From NCBI GenBank assembly GCA_026707405.1, contig JAPOWW010000009.1, positions 62,001 through 126,000 on the forward strand: 64,000 bases of DNA, written 5' to 3'. Origin of the DNA: Chloroflexota bacterium. GTDB taxonomy: Bacteria; Chloroflexota; UBA11872; VXNJ01. The position numbers and the translations under genes were made by a program. The notes under the pieces are model-generated. The model did no database searches and was not told the origin of the DNA. It worked only from the letters and a program-made list of their open reading frames with translations. Below, piece by piece: positions 26,027 to 34,891 of the stretch (the stretch's first letter is position 1; the number at the start of each line of letters is the position of its first letter).

Positions 26027-26779
26027 GTGAGGCATCCGGGGCTAGAGAACAAGCGGGCGCTGGTGACCGGGGCGTCGGGGGCGGTTGGTAGCGCCGTGGC
26101 GGAAGAGCTTGGCCGCGCGGGCGTCAAGGTGGCGGTTCACTTCAGATCCAACGAGGAAGCGGCTCAGACGGTGGTGGATCGGATTACCGCTGCCGGCGGC
26201 GATGCCGTTCAGGTTGCGGGAGACGTTTCGAACTCGGCTGACGCGAAGAGTCTGGTGTCGACGGCGACCGATTTATTGGGCGGGCTGGATATCCTCATAA
26301 ACAACGCGGGAATTACGCGGGACGCTCTGCTGGCGCGGATGTCGGACGACGACTGGGACGCGGTAATCGACACCAACTTGAAGTCGGCGTTTCTATGCAG
26401 CCGGGCGGTCGTGCGGTCGATGATGCGAGCGAGATCGGGCCGGATAATCAACGTGTCGTCGGTGGCGGGGTTGATGGGAAATGCGGGGCAAGCCAACTAT
26501 TCGGCGGCCAAGGCGGGTCTCATAGGCTTCACGAAGTCGCTCGCCCGAGAGGTGGCCTCGAGAAGCGTTACAGTGAACGCAGTTGCTCCGGGATTTCTCG
26601 AATCGCCAATGACGGACGCCATCCCGGAAGTGACTCGCAATGAGCTAGTGAAGATGATTCCGATGGGACGGATGGGCGCGCCAGCGGATGTGGCCGGAGT
26701 CGTCGCTTTTCTGGCGTCGGACCTGACTGCCTACGTCACCGGTCAGGTTCTGGTGGTTGACGGCGGACTGGCGATGTAG
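26027..26779 (+). CDS. fabG: 3-oxoacyl-[acyl-carrier-protein] reductase
   Basis: An SDR enzyme that reduces 3-oxoacyl-ACP with NADPH. The start is placed at GTG 26027, after the fabD stop, with AAGGGA upstream; the longer frame from 25853 lies inside fabD. In 250 residues it shows the dinucleotide site TGASGAVGSA, NNAG, the catalytic Ser in NVSSVAGLMG, and Tyr/Lys in NYSAAKAG, then APGFLESPMTD. Position directly after fabD supports FabG over other SDR enzymes. Confidence 0.93.
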   Translation: MRHPGLENKRALVTGASGAVGSAVAEELGRAGVKVAVHFRSNEEAAQTVVDRITAAGGDAVQVAGDVSNSADAKSLVSTATDLLGGLDILINNAGITRDALLARMSDDDWDAVIDTNLKSAFLCSRAVVRSMMRARSGRIINVSSVAGLMGNAGQANYSAAKAGLIGFTKSLAREVASRSVTVNAVAPGFLESPMTDAIPEVTRNELVKMIPMGRMGAPADVAGVVAFLASDLTAYVTGQVLVVDGGLAM

Positions 26780-26791
26780 GAACGTAGCGGG

Positions 26792-28153
26792 ATGTTTTCG
26801 AAAGTACTGGTAGCAAACCGCGGCGAGATCGCCGTTCGCGTGATGCGAGCTTGCAGCGAGCTGGGCATAAGCACGGCGGCTGTCTATTCTGAGGCGGACC
26901 GCGACTGCATGCATACGCAGATTGCTGGCGAGGCCGTGTGCGTGGGACCTGGCTCGCCGACTGAAAGCTATCTGAACGTCCCGAATATCATCAGCGCCGC
27001 CCTGAAAGTGGGAGCGGACGCGATCCATCCGGGCGTGGGGTTTCTCTCCGAGAACGCCTTCTTTGCCGAAATCTGTCATCAATACGGAATCGCCTACGTC
27101 GGTCCATCGCCGGAAGTCATAGCAGCGGTGGCGGACAAGAGCCTGGCCATAGAGTTCGCGCGAGAGGCTGGATTGCCTACGCTGGAAACGTCGAACCGGG
27201 AACTCCTGGACGTTCAAACGGCGAAGTCCGAACTGCAGCGAATCGGCTGCCCGGCGATGCTGAAGGCAAAGGCGGGCGGCGGCGGGCGCGGACTGCGCAG
27301 AGTGCAGACGCCGGCCGAATTACCCGAGTTGTTCGTGCGGGCTCAGGCCGAAGCACGCGGATCGTTTTCAATCGGCGATCTGTATCTGGAGCGGCTCGTC
27401 ACAGGGGCGCGACACGTGGAGGTCCAGGTCCTCGCCGACGAGACGGTGCAGCTACACCTGTGGGAGCGGGACTGCTCGGTGCAGCGCCGTCATCAGAAAG
27501 TCATCGAGGAAAGCCCCGCGCCGGGGCTATCGAGTGAATTGCGCGGACAACTTGCCCAGGCCGCCGTCGACCTGACCCGTTACCTGGGTTACACGAATGC
27601 CGGCACGGTGGAGTTCCTCGTTGGAGACGACGGCGAGTTCTATTTCATCGAGATCAACTCCCGCCTTCAGGTAGAGCACCCGGTTACGGAAGCGATTACC
27701 GGGGTCGATATCGTCAAGAAGCAGCTGGCAATCGCGGCGGGCGAAGGAATCGGGATGACGCAAGACGAAATCACGTCAACGGGTCACGCCATCGAGTGCC
27801 GCGTGCTGGCGGAAGACGCCTCGCGAGACTGGCAGCCAGCCTCAGGGGTGATAACGAAGTTTGTAGCACCGGGCGGACCGGGCGTTCGCATCGACACCCA
27901 CGCGTATGACGGGTATGACGTTCCGCCCAACTACGACTCGCTGCTTGCGAAGATAACTTGCTGGGGACGTGACAGGCCCGAAGCCGTGGCCAGAGCCAGC
28001 AGGGCTATTGCCGAGTGCGAAATCGAGGGCGTTACGAACAATCTGGCTTATCTTGAAGAGGCGCTATCGGATCCGGCTTTCGTGCGGGGGGAATACCATC
28101 TGGACAAGTCGCTGGGAGCTTCGCAGCCAGACGCCGCGCTTGTGGCCGTCTGA
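26792..28153 (+). CDS. accC: acetyl-CoA carboxylase, biotin carboxylase subunit
   Basis: Biotin carboxylase charges the biotin of AccB with CO2 using ATP. The 453-residue protein has the full three-part layout: N-terminal domain (FSKVLVANRGEIAVRVMRA), ATP-grasp domain with KAKAGGGGRGL (about 160-170) and EINSRLQVEHPVTE (about 288-301), and the C-terminal domain with PNYDSLLAKI. No biotin carrier or carboxyltransferase gene is nearby, so it may serve acetyl-CoA carboxylase or another acyl-CoA carboxylase; position behind fabD-fabG favours the former. Confidence 0.92.
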   Translation: MFSKVLVANRGEIAVRVMRACSELGISTAAVYSEADRDCMHTQIAGEAVCVGPGSPTESYLNVPNIISAALKVGADAIHPGVGFLSENAFFAEICHQYGIAYVGPSPEVIAAVADKSLAIEFAREAGLPTLETSNRELLDVQTAKSELQRIGCPAMLKAKAGGGGRGLRRVQTPAELPELFVRAQAEARGSFSIGDLYLERLVTGARHVEVQVLADETVQLHLWERDCSVQRRHQKVIEESPAPGLSSELRGQLAQAAVDLTRYLGYTNAGTVEFLVGDDGEFYFIEINSRLQVEHPVTEAITGVDIVKKQLAIAAGEGIGMTQDEITSTGHAIECRVLAEDASRDWQPASGVITKFVAPGGPGVRIDTHAYDGYDVPPNYDSLLAKITCWGRDRPEAVARASRAIAECEIEGVTNNLAYLEEALSDPAFVRGEYHLDKSLGASQPDAALVAV

Positions 28154-28222
28154 GAAAATGGTCTGTAGCGCGCTGCCGATCGGTTTGAAAAGCCGACGCG
28201 ATGCGTGTGTATTGAGGCGATC

Positions 28223-28663
28223 ATGACGCGCCGAGGCAGAAGGTATTCTCGCGAATTTCTGCTACAGGTCCTGTTTGAAGCGGATTCAAGAGGCGCGGAG
28301 CGTTTGGAACTGCTAAAGCTGCGCGGTGAAGAACAGGGAGTCGATCAGGAAGACATGGACTATGCTGAACGGCTTTGCCTAGCCGTTTCGGAGCGTGGCG
28401 CTAGGATAGACGAACGAATCGCGGCGGCCGCTCCGCAGTGGCCGCTGAATCAGCTTTCGAAGATCGACCTATCGATAATGCGGATCGCCACGGCCGAGAT
28501 GATGCTCCAAGGCGTGCCGCTGGCGGTGACAATCGATGAGGCAGTCCGGCTTGGGAAGCGTTACGGTGGAGAGAGTTCGGGGGCATTCGTGAACGGCGTG
28601 CTGGGATCGATAGCGAAATCCATGAAGGCACCGGTGGGCGCGGCGGAAGCCACAAAGGCATAG
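28223..28663 (+). CDS. nusB: transcription antitermination factor NusB
   Basis: NusB binds boxA RNA with S10 during rRNA antitermination. ATG 28223 is preceded by GAGG (28214-28217), and is preferred to the frame opening at 28205. The 146-residue all-helical protein has the basic N-terminus [19 protein letters not shown] and the family ending with [16 protein letters not shown]-like and [19 protein letters not shown] segments. The last 15 residues are a low-complexity tail. Confidence 0.9.
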   Translation: MTRRGRRYSREFLLQVLFEADSRGAERLELLKLRGEEQGVDQEDMDYAERLCLAVSERGARIDERIAAAAPQWPLNQLSKIDLSIMRIATAEMMLQGVPLAVTIDEAVRLGKRYGGESSGAFVNGVLGSIAKSMKAPVGAAEATKA

Positions 28664-28670
28664 GACTGAG

Positions 28671-29468
28671 TTGGCGGAAACCACGATAAACACAGGCCAA
28701 GGGCCCGCTTCGGAGGGCGACTCCGAAGGAGTAATGACGCTCCGCGAACACCTCGTGGAGCTTCGTAAGCGCTTGACTATTGCGGCGATAGCGGTCGGAG
28801 TAGCGAGCTTCGCGCTGTGGCCCTTCAAGGACACTGTTTTCGAGTTGATGGCATCGCCGCTGCCGCAGGGCGTGGGGCTACAGCAAATAGCCCCGACCGA
28901 GGCGTTCTTCACATTCATCAAGCTTTCCATGATCGCCGGCGTCGGATTCGCGAGTCCAATCGTGATGTACGAGATCCTGGCGTTCGTGGCTCCAGGTCTC
29001 TACGAAAACGAGAAAAAGTGGCTCTACATATCGATTCCGGCGATATCCATAATGTTCATCATCGGCGCCCTGTTTGCGTGGTTCGTGGTTCTTCGATTCA
29101 CGATGGGCTTCCTAACCACGTTCACGCCGGACTTCATCAGCACGGAGCTAACGCTAGACAATCACGTCACGTTCGTAGCCAAGCTGCTGGTCGCGGTCGG
29201 ACTGGTCTTTGAGACGCCGTTCATCGTTTTCCTGCTGGCCAAGCTGCGCATAATCAAGTCGTCAACGCTATCCAGGTTCCGCCGCTACGCGATTGTGGTG
29301 ATCGTGATAATTGCCGCGATCATCACTCCGACGCCGGACCCGTTTACGCAGATGACGGTCGCGATACCCATGTACCTGCTTTACGAGATCGGCGTCCTAA
29401 TGGCCAGGGTCGCGGCACCCGATGTAGAACCGGAGCCGGAGGAAGAAGCGGAGGAGCCGGCCGAGTAG
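28671..29468 (+). CDS. tatC: Sec-independent protein translocase TatC
   Basis: TatC is the receptor of the twin-arginine export pathway in the cytoplasmic membrane. The 265-residue protein has an N-terminal Gly/Ser-rich extension, then MTLREHLVELRKRL with the conserved signal-peptide-binding Glu, six hydrophobic segments, the FxxP-type loop (FVAPGLYENEKKW), and TPTPDPFTQ before the last helix. The acidic tail is Glu/Pro-rich. The start is TTG 28671, 8 bases after nusB. No tatA is seen. The sulfite oxidase-like protein at 58166-59725 carries an RRTFL motif and may be a client. Confidence 0.93.
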   Translation: MAETTINTGQGPASEGDSEGVMTLREHLVELRKRLTIAAIAVGVASFALWPFKDTVFELMASPLPQGVGLQQIAPTEAFFTFIKLSMIAGVGFASPIVMYEILAFVAPGLYENEKKWLYISIPAISIMFIIGALFAWFVVLRFTMGFLTTFTPDFISTELTLDNHVTFVAKLLVAVGLVFETPFIVFLLAKLRIIKSSTLSRFRRYAIVVIVIIAAIITPTPDPFTQMTVAIPMYLLYEIGVLMARVAAPDVEPEPEEEAEEPAE

Positions 29469-29563
29469 GCAGGCGGTCGGACTTGCTGGCGGCGCCGGAC
29501 GGAAGAATGCCGCTCACTCGCGGATCAGCCGAGGACGGATTGCGGCGGTCTGAAGTGTTGAGC

Positions 29564-29640
29564 TGGTCGGGGCGACAGGATTTGAACCTGCGACCTCTTC
29601 AACCCCATTGAAGTGCGCTACCGGACTGCGCCACGCCCCG
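29564..29640 (-). tRNA. tRNA-Pro (anticodon GGG)
   Basis: A complete cloverleaf of 77 bases including encoded CCA. The acceptor arms are CGGGGCG and CGCCCCG; the D arm is GCGC...GCGC; the anticodon stem is CTTCA/TGAAG around the loop ATGGGGT, giving anticodon GGG; the T arm is GCAGG-TTCAAAT-CCTGT. It lies between tatC and a glycosyltransferase gene. Confidence 0.96.
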
Positions 29641-29755
29641 TGAAAAGCGAGTGTAGCAAACGCAGGCGTGCTTTCTATTCCTTTGCGGATCCGGAATCAA
29701 GGGGAAAGGAGCGACGGGGTGGGGTCTAGCCGGGCATGGGAACCGATCGTGCGGC

Positions 29756-30757
29756 CTAGACCGCGGATCGTCGGGCGAGGACGGACCTGAGACGCGAGTA
29801 GCGGCGGAACAGCGTCCACGGCGAATAAAAGCCGTCCATCGTCTCCGATAGTCCGGACCATCCCACACGCCGGGACCGCTGAATGGCACGGCGGCTGGAA
29901 AGCGTCTTGCGGAGCTCCCGGAACGCGGCCAGCCTTCCCAACAGGATAGACGGATCTCGCCGCGATACGAGCGTGTAGGGAATAGCGCCGAGGTCGTAGA
30001 AGACTATCAACGGAGCGTGCAGAAGCAGTTGCGGGAACGGGTAGTTTTTCAGGATGGACAGGATTTTGTTTCTGCCCAGATGGAAGTTCTTGAACGGCGA
30101 TCCTTCTATCGCGGTGGCGGAGTGCTCGTGGCGGACGGCAGCGGTTGCAACGTACCAGCAGCGCCAGCCGGCGAGGCGGGCGCGCCAGGCGAGGTCGACG
30201 TCTTCGAGATAGGCGAAAAACGACTCGTCGAAGCCTCCCACGTCGTCGAAGAGCCTTCGCCGGTACAAGGCCGCGCCGGCTGAGGGGCCGAAGATTTCTC
30301 GGGAAGGTCCTCCGCCGCGGTCGCCGACCATTCGATCCCATGCGATACCGGCCAAATCGAGGGAGATCCCGGCCGAATTTATGATGGCTGGGTCGTGGTC
30401 GAAGACCATCTTGGAGGCGATCATGCCGAAGTCGGCGTTCTCTTCGGCGAAGGTGACGAGATTTGACAGCCAGTCGGGGTTTGGCCGGGCGTCGTTGTTC
30501 AGCGTTGCGACGTAGTCGCCGTTGGAGCTTTCGATGGCGCGGTTCACTCCGGCGGCGAATCCGGCGTTTTGCTCCAACCGGACAACCCGGACCTCCGGAA
30601 ACTCCTCCTCCAGCAGCTTGACGCTGCCGTCGGTCGATCCGTTGTCGACGACGATTATTTCGAAGTCTTGATAGTCTTGGCGAAGCACGTCCGGCAGGTT
30701 TTTGCGGAGCAGGGCTTCCCCATTGAAATTGACTATTGCGATGGATACTTTCGGCAT
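29756..30757 (-). CDS. family 2 glycosyltransferase
   Basis: A 333-residue GT-A fold enzyme resembling rhamnosyl- or galactofuranosyl-type GT2 enzymes that build surface polysaccharides. Seen are SIAIVNFNGEALL, VVDNGSTDGSVKLL, the DxD-like NNDARPNPDWL, and the acceptor-side FFAYLEDVDLAWRARLAGW (about 195-213). ATG 30757 (MPKVSIAIVNF) is chosen over the upstream TTG 30781 because homologues begin there; neither has a good ribosome-binding site. It is divergent from the nuclease gene at 30863. Confidence 0.88.
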   Translation of the reverse strand: MPKVSIAIVNFNGEALLRKNLPDVLRQDYQDFEIIVVDNGSTDGSVKLLEEEFPEVRVVRLEQNAGFAAGVNRAIESSNGDYVATLNNDARPNPDWLSNLVTFAEENADFGMIASKMVFDHDPAIINSAGISLDLAGIAWDRMVGDRGGGPSREIFGPSAGAALYRRRLFDDVGGFDESFFAYLEDVDLAWRARLAGWRCWYVATAAVRHEHSATAIEGSPFKNFHLGRNKILSILKNYPFPQLLLHAPLIVFYDLGAIPYTLVSRRDPSILLGRLAAFRELRKTLSSRRAIQRSRRVGWSGLSETMDGFYSPWTLFRRYSRLRSVLARRSAV

Positions 30758-30862
30758 CGTCTGTTTTCGGTTTGGGGTCAACTCCCGGAGGGACCAGCGC
30801 TTGCCGCCGCCGAAATCTCCGGAGTCGGTGAGTCTCGCGAAGTGGAGCGCTGATTCAGCCTG

Positions 30863-31711
30863 ATGTCCAGTTCAGGTTATCCGCTGCCCACGGTTTCTCC
30901 TACCCAGGTGAGGACGTATCAGCGGTGCCCGCTGGCTTATAAGCATCGTTTTCTGGAACGGTGGACGGGCATCCAATCCGCCGCCGGGCTTCTCGGACAT
31001 GCCGTCCACTCCGCCATCGAGGCGGCCCTTAAGTCCAAGCGGAGGTTCCGTCAGGACCCGTCCGTGGAAGAGATGGAACGAATCTTCGACCGGGTCTGGG
31101 ATCGTGGACTGCCGCCGGAGACGGAAACGGTGGGCGCATCGCGGGAAGAGTTCGACTCGGTGCGCGAAGAGGGGTACGACATGCTGTCGTTCTACCTCGA
31201 AGAAGTCGCGCCGAAGGTTCGGCCGCACCTAGTCGAGCAGAGGTTCAGCTTCGAGCTAGAGGGCGTTCCGGTCCCCGTCGTGGGGCAGGTGGACCTGATC
31301 GAGACCGACGGAGTTGCAGTCGATCACAAAACGTCGCTCTGGCCGTATCGGGAGGACTATCTCGACAACGATGTTCAACTGTTTTGCTACGCGGTGGGCT
31401 ATGCGTTCTTCCGCTTGGGGGTACGGGCTCGTAAGGGAGTGATTCCGCCAGCCTTCATGGTCGGTGACTCGAGGGTGGACGTGATCGTGCGAGGGACGAT
31501 TCCACAGCTTCAGCAGCTCCGGAAGAACTACTCCAACGACGATCTGAACCGGATTGCCGAGGTGTTGCGAGAGGTAGCGATGAATATCGGGTCGGGCGAA
31601 TTCCCCGCGTTTTGGGAAGTGGAGGACCGCGACGAACCCTGGCGCACGTGCGACAGCTGCGGGTACCGGGACCGCTGCGATATGCGAATTGAGGCGCAGG
31701 ACGAGGATTGA
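30863..31711 (+). CDS. PD-(D/E)XK nuclease family protein with Fe-S Cys set
   Basis: A 282-residue stand-alone nuclease domain of the RecB/AddB/Cas4 type. The catalytic motifs are VVGQVDLIET (Asp) and VAVDHKTSLW (D-x-K), followed by QLFCYAVGYAF with the Q-x-x-x-Y motif. One Cys near the N-terminus (TYQRCPLAYKHRF, about residue 20) and three near the C-terminus (CDSCGYRDRC, about 262-271) form the [4Fe-4S] arrangement seen in AddB and Cas4. There is no helicase domain and no CRISPR array nearby, so a general repair role is likely. Confidence 0.88.
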   Translation: MSSSGYPLPTVSPTQVRTYQRCPLAYKHRFLERWTGIQSAAGLLGHAVHSAIEAALKSKRRFRQDPSVEEMERIFDRVWDRGLPPETETVGASREEFDSVREEGYDMLSFYLEEVAPKVRPHLVEQRFSFELEGVPVPVVGQVDLIETDGVAVDHKTSLWPYREDYLDNDVQLFCYAVGYAFFRLGVRARKGVIPPAFMVGDSRVDVIVRGTIPQLQQLRKNYSNDDLNRIAEVLREVAMNIGSGEFPAFWEVEDRDEPWRTCDSCGYRDRCDMRIEAQDED

Positions 31712-31790
31712 CGAGGTTTGGAAGCGGGCGTTTAACCCGAGGGCGACCGCCAGCGTATATCTTGGGCATTAAAGGGGATGTCCAGGGGCA

Positions 31791-31807
31791 CCCTTCGACA
31801 GGCTCAG
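31791..31807. repeat. half copy of a dispersed repeat (CCTTCGACAGGCTCAG type)
   Basis: CCCTTCGACAGGCTCAG in the gap before secG matches the core of the palindromic element at 52405-52445 (CCTTCGACGGGCTCAGG). This motif recurs in intergenic DNA of many bacteria. The rest of the gap 31712-31873 shows no gene. Confidence 0.5.
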
Positions 31808-31873
31808 TGTGCGCGGGAGGGGCTGGCATTTGCGGCGCAGTGCTCCGGGGATTGGGAGGGAGCGCCGACGTTG

Positions 31874-32092
31874 TCAGATGAGCTTGACGGTGGCTACCGA
31901 GATCAGGAAGAAGCTGATGGCGATGACGATCGTGAAATTGAAGAGCAGCTTGTCGGCGCCGCGACGGGTGTTGAAGAAACTGTCGCTCTGCCCAAATCCG
32001 GAACCGAGTCCGGCGTTGCGAACCTGAAGCAGCACCGACGTGATCAGGATCAGCGCCAGAACCACCTGAACTGCTTGGAAAACACTGCCCAA
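31874..32092 (-). CDS. secG: preprotein translocase subunit SecG
   Basis: A 72-residue SecG, the small subunit of the SecYEG channel. Two transmembrane helices (about 3-22 and 50-70) flank the conserved loop LGSGFGQSDSFFNTRRGADK. The start is TTG 32092 with GAGAGG upstream on the minus strand. It lies immediately downstream of the DUF1537 kinase, probably transcribed independently. Confidence 0.92.
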   Translation of the reverse strand: MGSVFQAVQVVLALILITSVLLQVRNAGLGSGFGQSDSFFNTRRGADKLLFNFTIVIAISFFLISVATVKLI

Positions 32093-32154
32093 GGAATCTA
32101 CCTCTCTAGAACCCGTTCAAGCGAGTATAGCGCCGGAGTCGTTCGGCGCGTGTA

Positions 32155-33375
32155 TCAGCCGGCGCCTGCGGCGAGCCAGTTAACTGATTCCACAAGCGCG
32201 TCGTCGTTGCCGAACGCGCCGGCTTTGGTAACGACGAGACGTTGATCGAAGGGGCCACCGAGCAAGACCCCACCAGCGATTCCCGACTGCACCTCGGCCC
32301 TGATCTCGATAGCGCCGGCGCGTATCCGTTCGAGACAGATCGCTCCGGTCTCGCCTCCAGTGAGGACCAGACCGAGGCGGCTGAATCGCTCTTCAAGCAC
32401 GTAACACACATCGCCCAGCCAGCTGTTCAGGGCATCGACGGCGCTCTGGCGTTGGAGGGGGCGTCCGCGATGTCCCGCGAAGCCTATCCAGATTTTGCCG
32501 GCTTGCAGATTCTCAGTTGCGTGGGCGACGGCGAGCGCGGGATTGGCCAGGTCCGAGTCCGAGGGCGAATAGACCACCGCGTCCAATTGCCGGGCGGCGT
32601 AGTCGACTTGCCGCCGGGTCACCTGAGAAAACGACCCGGCGAGCACGACGCGGTGCGCGGCAGAAGCGCCTGGCGGTGTTGGGGCGGCGGTCGCCGGAGC
32701 TTCGACGAGCCGTTCGGCCAATCCTGCCGATCCGGCGGAGAGCTTGTCCATACGGGCGAGCTTTATTGCCGCGGCTATGGCGTTCAAGTCAGAGTCGGTC
32801 TCGGCATCGGCGACGATGATCCTAGCGCCGTCCTCCGATAGTTTCGTAAGCCGGGATGCAAGCGTGCCCGGTGTCGAACGGACCGCATCCAGCGCAATGT
32901 GACCGGCGCGCAGCGTTGACGTGCTTTCCAGGAGGGTGGGCAGGTGGTCTTCGGTTACCGGGGCCACGGGGTCGCGGGACGCCTCCGTGCGCGAGACGGG
33001 CACGCCGCGAAGGAATTGAGTTCCGCCCGCGGTCGAACGGCCCTGAGCCGGGAAGGCCGGCGCGATAACCATGCCGCGGACTCCGGCGGCTTGCAGAACC
33101 ACCTCAAGCTCTGGACCGATGTTGCCGCGGAGGGTGGAGTCGATTTTCTTGTAGACGCGCGCGCCAAGCGATACCGCGCGTTCGGCGACTCCTCGCGTGG
33201 CGGAGCGGGCCGAATCAGGATCGAGCGAACGGCTGTTCGAGCTCAGGACCAGGGCGTCGTAGTCGCCCGAAGCGCCGCCCAGGTCGAAAACGGTGGACAG
33301 TCCGGACTTGGCGAATTGAAGCCCAGTATCCATGGCGCCGGTAAAGTCATCGGCGATAACCGCCCAGTCGGCCAA
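32155..33375 (-). CDS. four-carbon acid sugar kinase family protein (DUF1537/OtnK-like)
   Basis: The 406-residue protein begins with the family signature ADDFTGAMDTG (substrate domain) and ends with the nucleotide-binding domain (VVLAGSFSQVTRRQV; LVLTGGETGAICLERI; GGVLLGGPFDQRLVVTKAGAFG). Characterised members phosphorylate D-threonate, D-erythronate or similar acids with ATP. KKIDSTLRGN near residue 78 is also typical. The start is TTG 33375, 6 bases after the stop of the LarA-like gene, so the two are co-transcribed. The substrate is unknown; the LarA-like partner suggests a 2-hydroxy acid. Confidence 0.88.
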   Translation of the reverse strand: MADWAVIADDFTGAMDTGLQFAKSGLSTVFDLGGASGDYDALVLSSNSRSLDPDSARSATRGVAERAVSLGARVYKKIDSTLRGNIGPELEVVLQAAGVRGMVIAPAFPAQGRSTAGGTQFLRGVPVSRTEASRDPVAPVTEDHLPTLLESTSTLRAGHIALDAVRSTPGTLASRLTKLSEDGARIIVADAETDSDLNAIAAAIKLARMDKLSAGSAGLAERLVEAPATAAPTPPGASAAHRVVLAGSFSQVTRRQVDYAARQLDAVVYSPSDSDLANPALAVAHATENLQAGKIWIGFAGHRGRPLQRQSAVDALNSWLGDVCYVLEERFSRLGLVLTGGETGAICLERIRAGAIEIRAEVQSGIAGGVLLGGPFDQRLVVTKAGAFGNDDALVESVNWLAAGAG

Positions 33376-33381
33376 GAGGCG

Positions 33382-34659
33382 CTAGTTGACTGGAATCGGA
33401 AGAGTGTCGGGAGCGTGAGTCATAACCGCCACCGATGCGTCTTTTCCCAGCCTTCGCCGGGCATCGCCGAGGGCGTCGTCGAGCGATTCGAACGGCCTAA
33501 AGCCGAGCGCGCGGCAATCTTCGGCAGAAATTCCGCCGGAGACGAGCGAGATGTCCGCGAACTCTCGAATCCGCGACCAGGCGACGGCGTTCGAGGCACC
33601 CACCGGGTCGTGCACCGCGCCGGCGTCCACGAGGTCTCGAATGCGCGAGTAGGTCTGATCGGCGTAGTTGAGCACGTCGTCGTGAGTCATTGCGACGCCT
33701 TCGGGGCAAGGCGCGACGACGATGATGGTTCCTCCCGGCCGCACCATCTGCGCCGCCGGGAACAGGCTCTTGTGCGCCTGCCAAAACTCGATATCGCACG
33801 GATGACTTCCGGCGATAACGATATCGACATTCGAGGGCGCGTCCAGGCCGTAGATACGTCTAGATGCCTTGGTGCCTGCGCGGAACGCCGCTTTCGGATC
33901 GCCGAAGAAAGCATCGACCATCTCGCCGCGGGCGTTGAGCGTAGTGTTGAGGATGGCGGTTAGACCGGCACGCGCGGCGACTTCCTCCATCTCGCGGCGA
34001 ACGGGACTTTCGACCATGCCGAGTATCTGCGTGTCGGAGACCGCGCTGAACATGTGCGTCGACGCGGTCGTCGGCTCGCCGGAGACGCCGGGCTGGATAA
34101 TCTTGGACCCGCCCGAGTAACCCGGGATGTGATGTGGAACGATTGAACTCATTCCGATAACCACGTCGGCGTCGAGCACTCGCTGATTGACGGATATGGG
34201 CGTTCCGTTGTCGGTCAGACCGAGATCGGTGAGGGTGGAGGTCTGGTAGTCGTGATTGCAGATTTCGAAGCGTTGGGTCAACTCTTCGCCGAAGCGCTCC
34301 AGGATTTCGGCATCGGTCATCGGTCTATGAGTGCCGGTTGCGATGAGTACCTTTATCTGACAATCGCTGACGCCGGCGGCGGAGAGACTCTCGGCAACTA
34401 CTGCGGTCATCGCGGCTACCGGTGTTTCGCGGGTCATATCGTCAGCAACGATGAGGTATTCGTCGCCCGGTTCGCCGAGACATTGGAGCGTTGGAGACCC
34501 GATAGGCCGGTCGAGGGCGGCCCGGAGGGCGGTTTCGACCGACAGCGCGCCCGACACGTCGACCGGGGTCATGATGCCCGCGATATTGAGTCCGGCTGAA
34601 TGGAGCGAGATGACGGAATGGTCTCCGTAGGGTATTTCAATCAGATTTGGATCAGTCAA
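33382..34659 (-). CDS. LarA-like 2-hydroxy acid racemase/epimerase (DUF2088)
   Basis: The 425-residue protein aligns by motif with nickel-pincer lactate racemase LarA: IATGTHRPMT carries the first catalytic His (about 109), and SSIVPHHIPGYSGGSKIIQPG carries the second His and the Lys that anchors the pyridinium cofactor (about 170-187). LarA homologues act on several 2-hydroxy acids, so lactate is not assumed. The NPN-cofactor genes larB, larC and larE are not in the window and must lie elsewhere. It is followed directly by the DUF1537 kinase. The 232 bases upstream (34660-34891) hold no gene that I can see. Confidence 0.87.
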   Translation of the reverse strand: MTDPNLIEIPYGDHSVISLHSAGLNIAGIMTPVDVSGALSVETALRAALDRPIGSPTLQCLGEPGDEYLIVADDMTRETPVAAMTAVVAESLSAAGVSDCQIKVLIATGTHRPMTDAEILERFGEELTQRFEICNHDYQTSTLTDLGLTDNGTPISVNQRVLDADVVIGMSSIVPHHIPGYSGGSKIIQPGVSGEPTTASTHMFSAVSDTQILGMVESPVRREMEEVAARAGLTAILNTTLNARGEMVDAFFGDPKAAFRAGTKASRRIYGLDAPSNVDIVIAGSHPCDIEFWQAHKSLFPAAQMVRPGGTIIVVAPCPEGVAMTHDDVLNYADQTYSRIRDLVDAGAVHDPVGASNAVAWSRIREFADISLVSGGISAEDCRALGFRPFESLDDALGDARRRLGKDASVAVMTHAPDTLPIPVN

Positions 34660-34891
34660 AGTCGCACCCGCCGATCCGGCTCGTCTCCCAGGCGACGCAA
34701 ACGGAACTTGCCGCTAAACAACTAGTCATCCCCACCGTCCGGCGCCGCATGCGCCCTCCGACATGCTCGCAGGCTTGGCCCGTCTCGCAAACGGCCAACT
34801 CGGCGTCTGGCGTCGGAGCACCTCCCGCGACATGCGGCGTGACCCGGACGAGTGGGCGCACACAATATCACGACCTCGGTAGTGATTCAGC

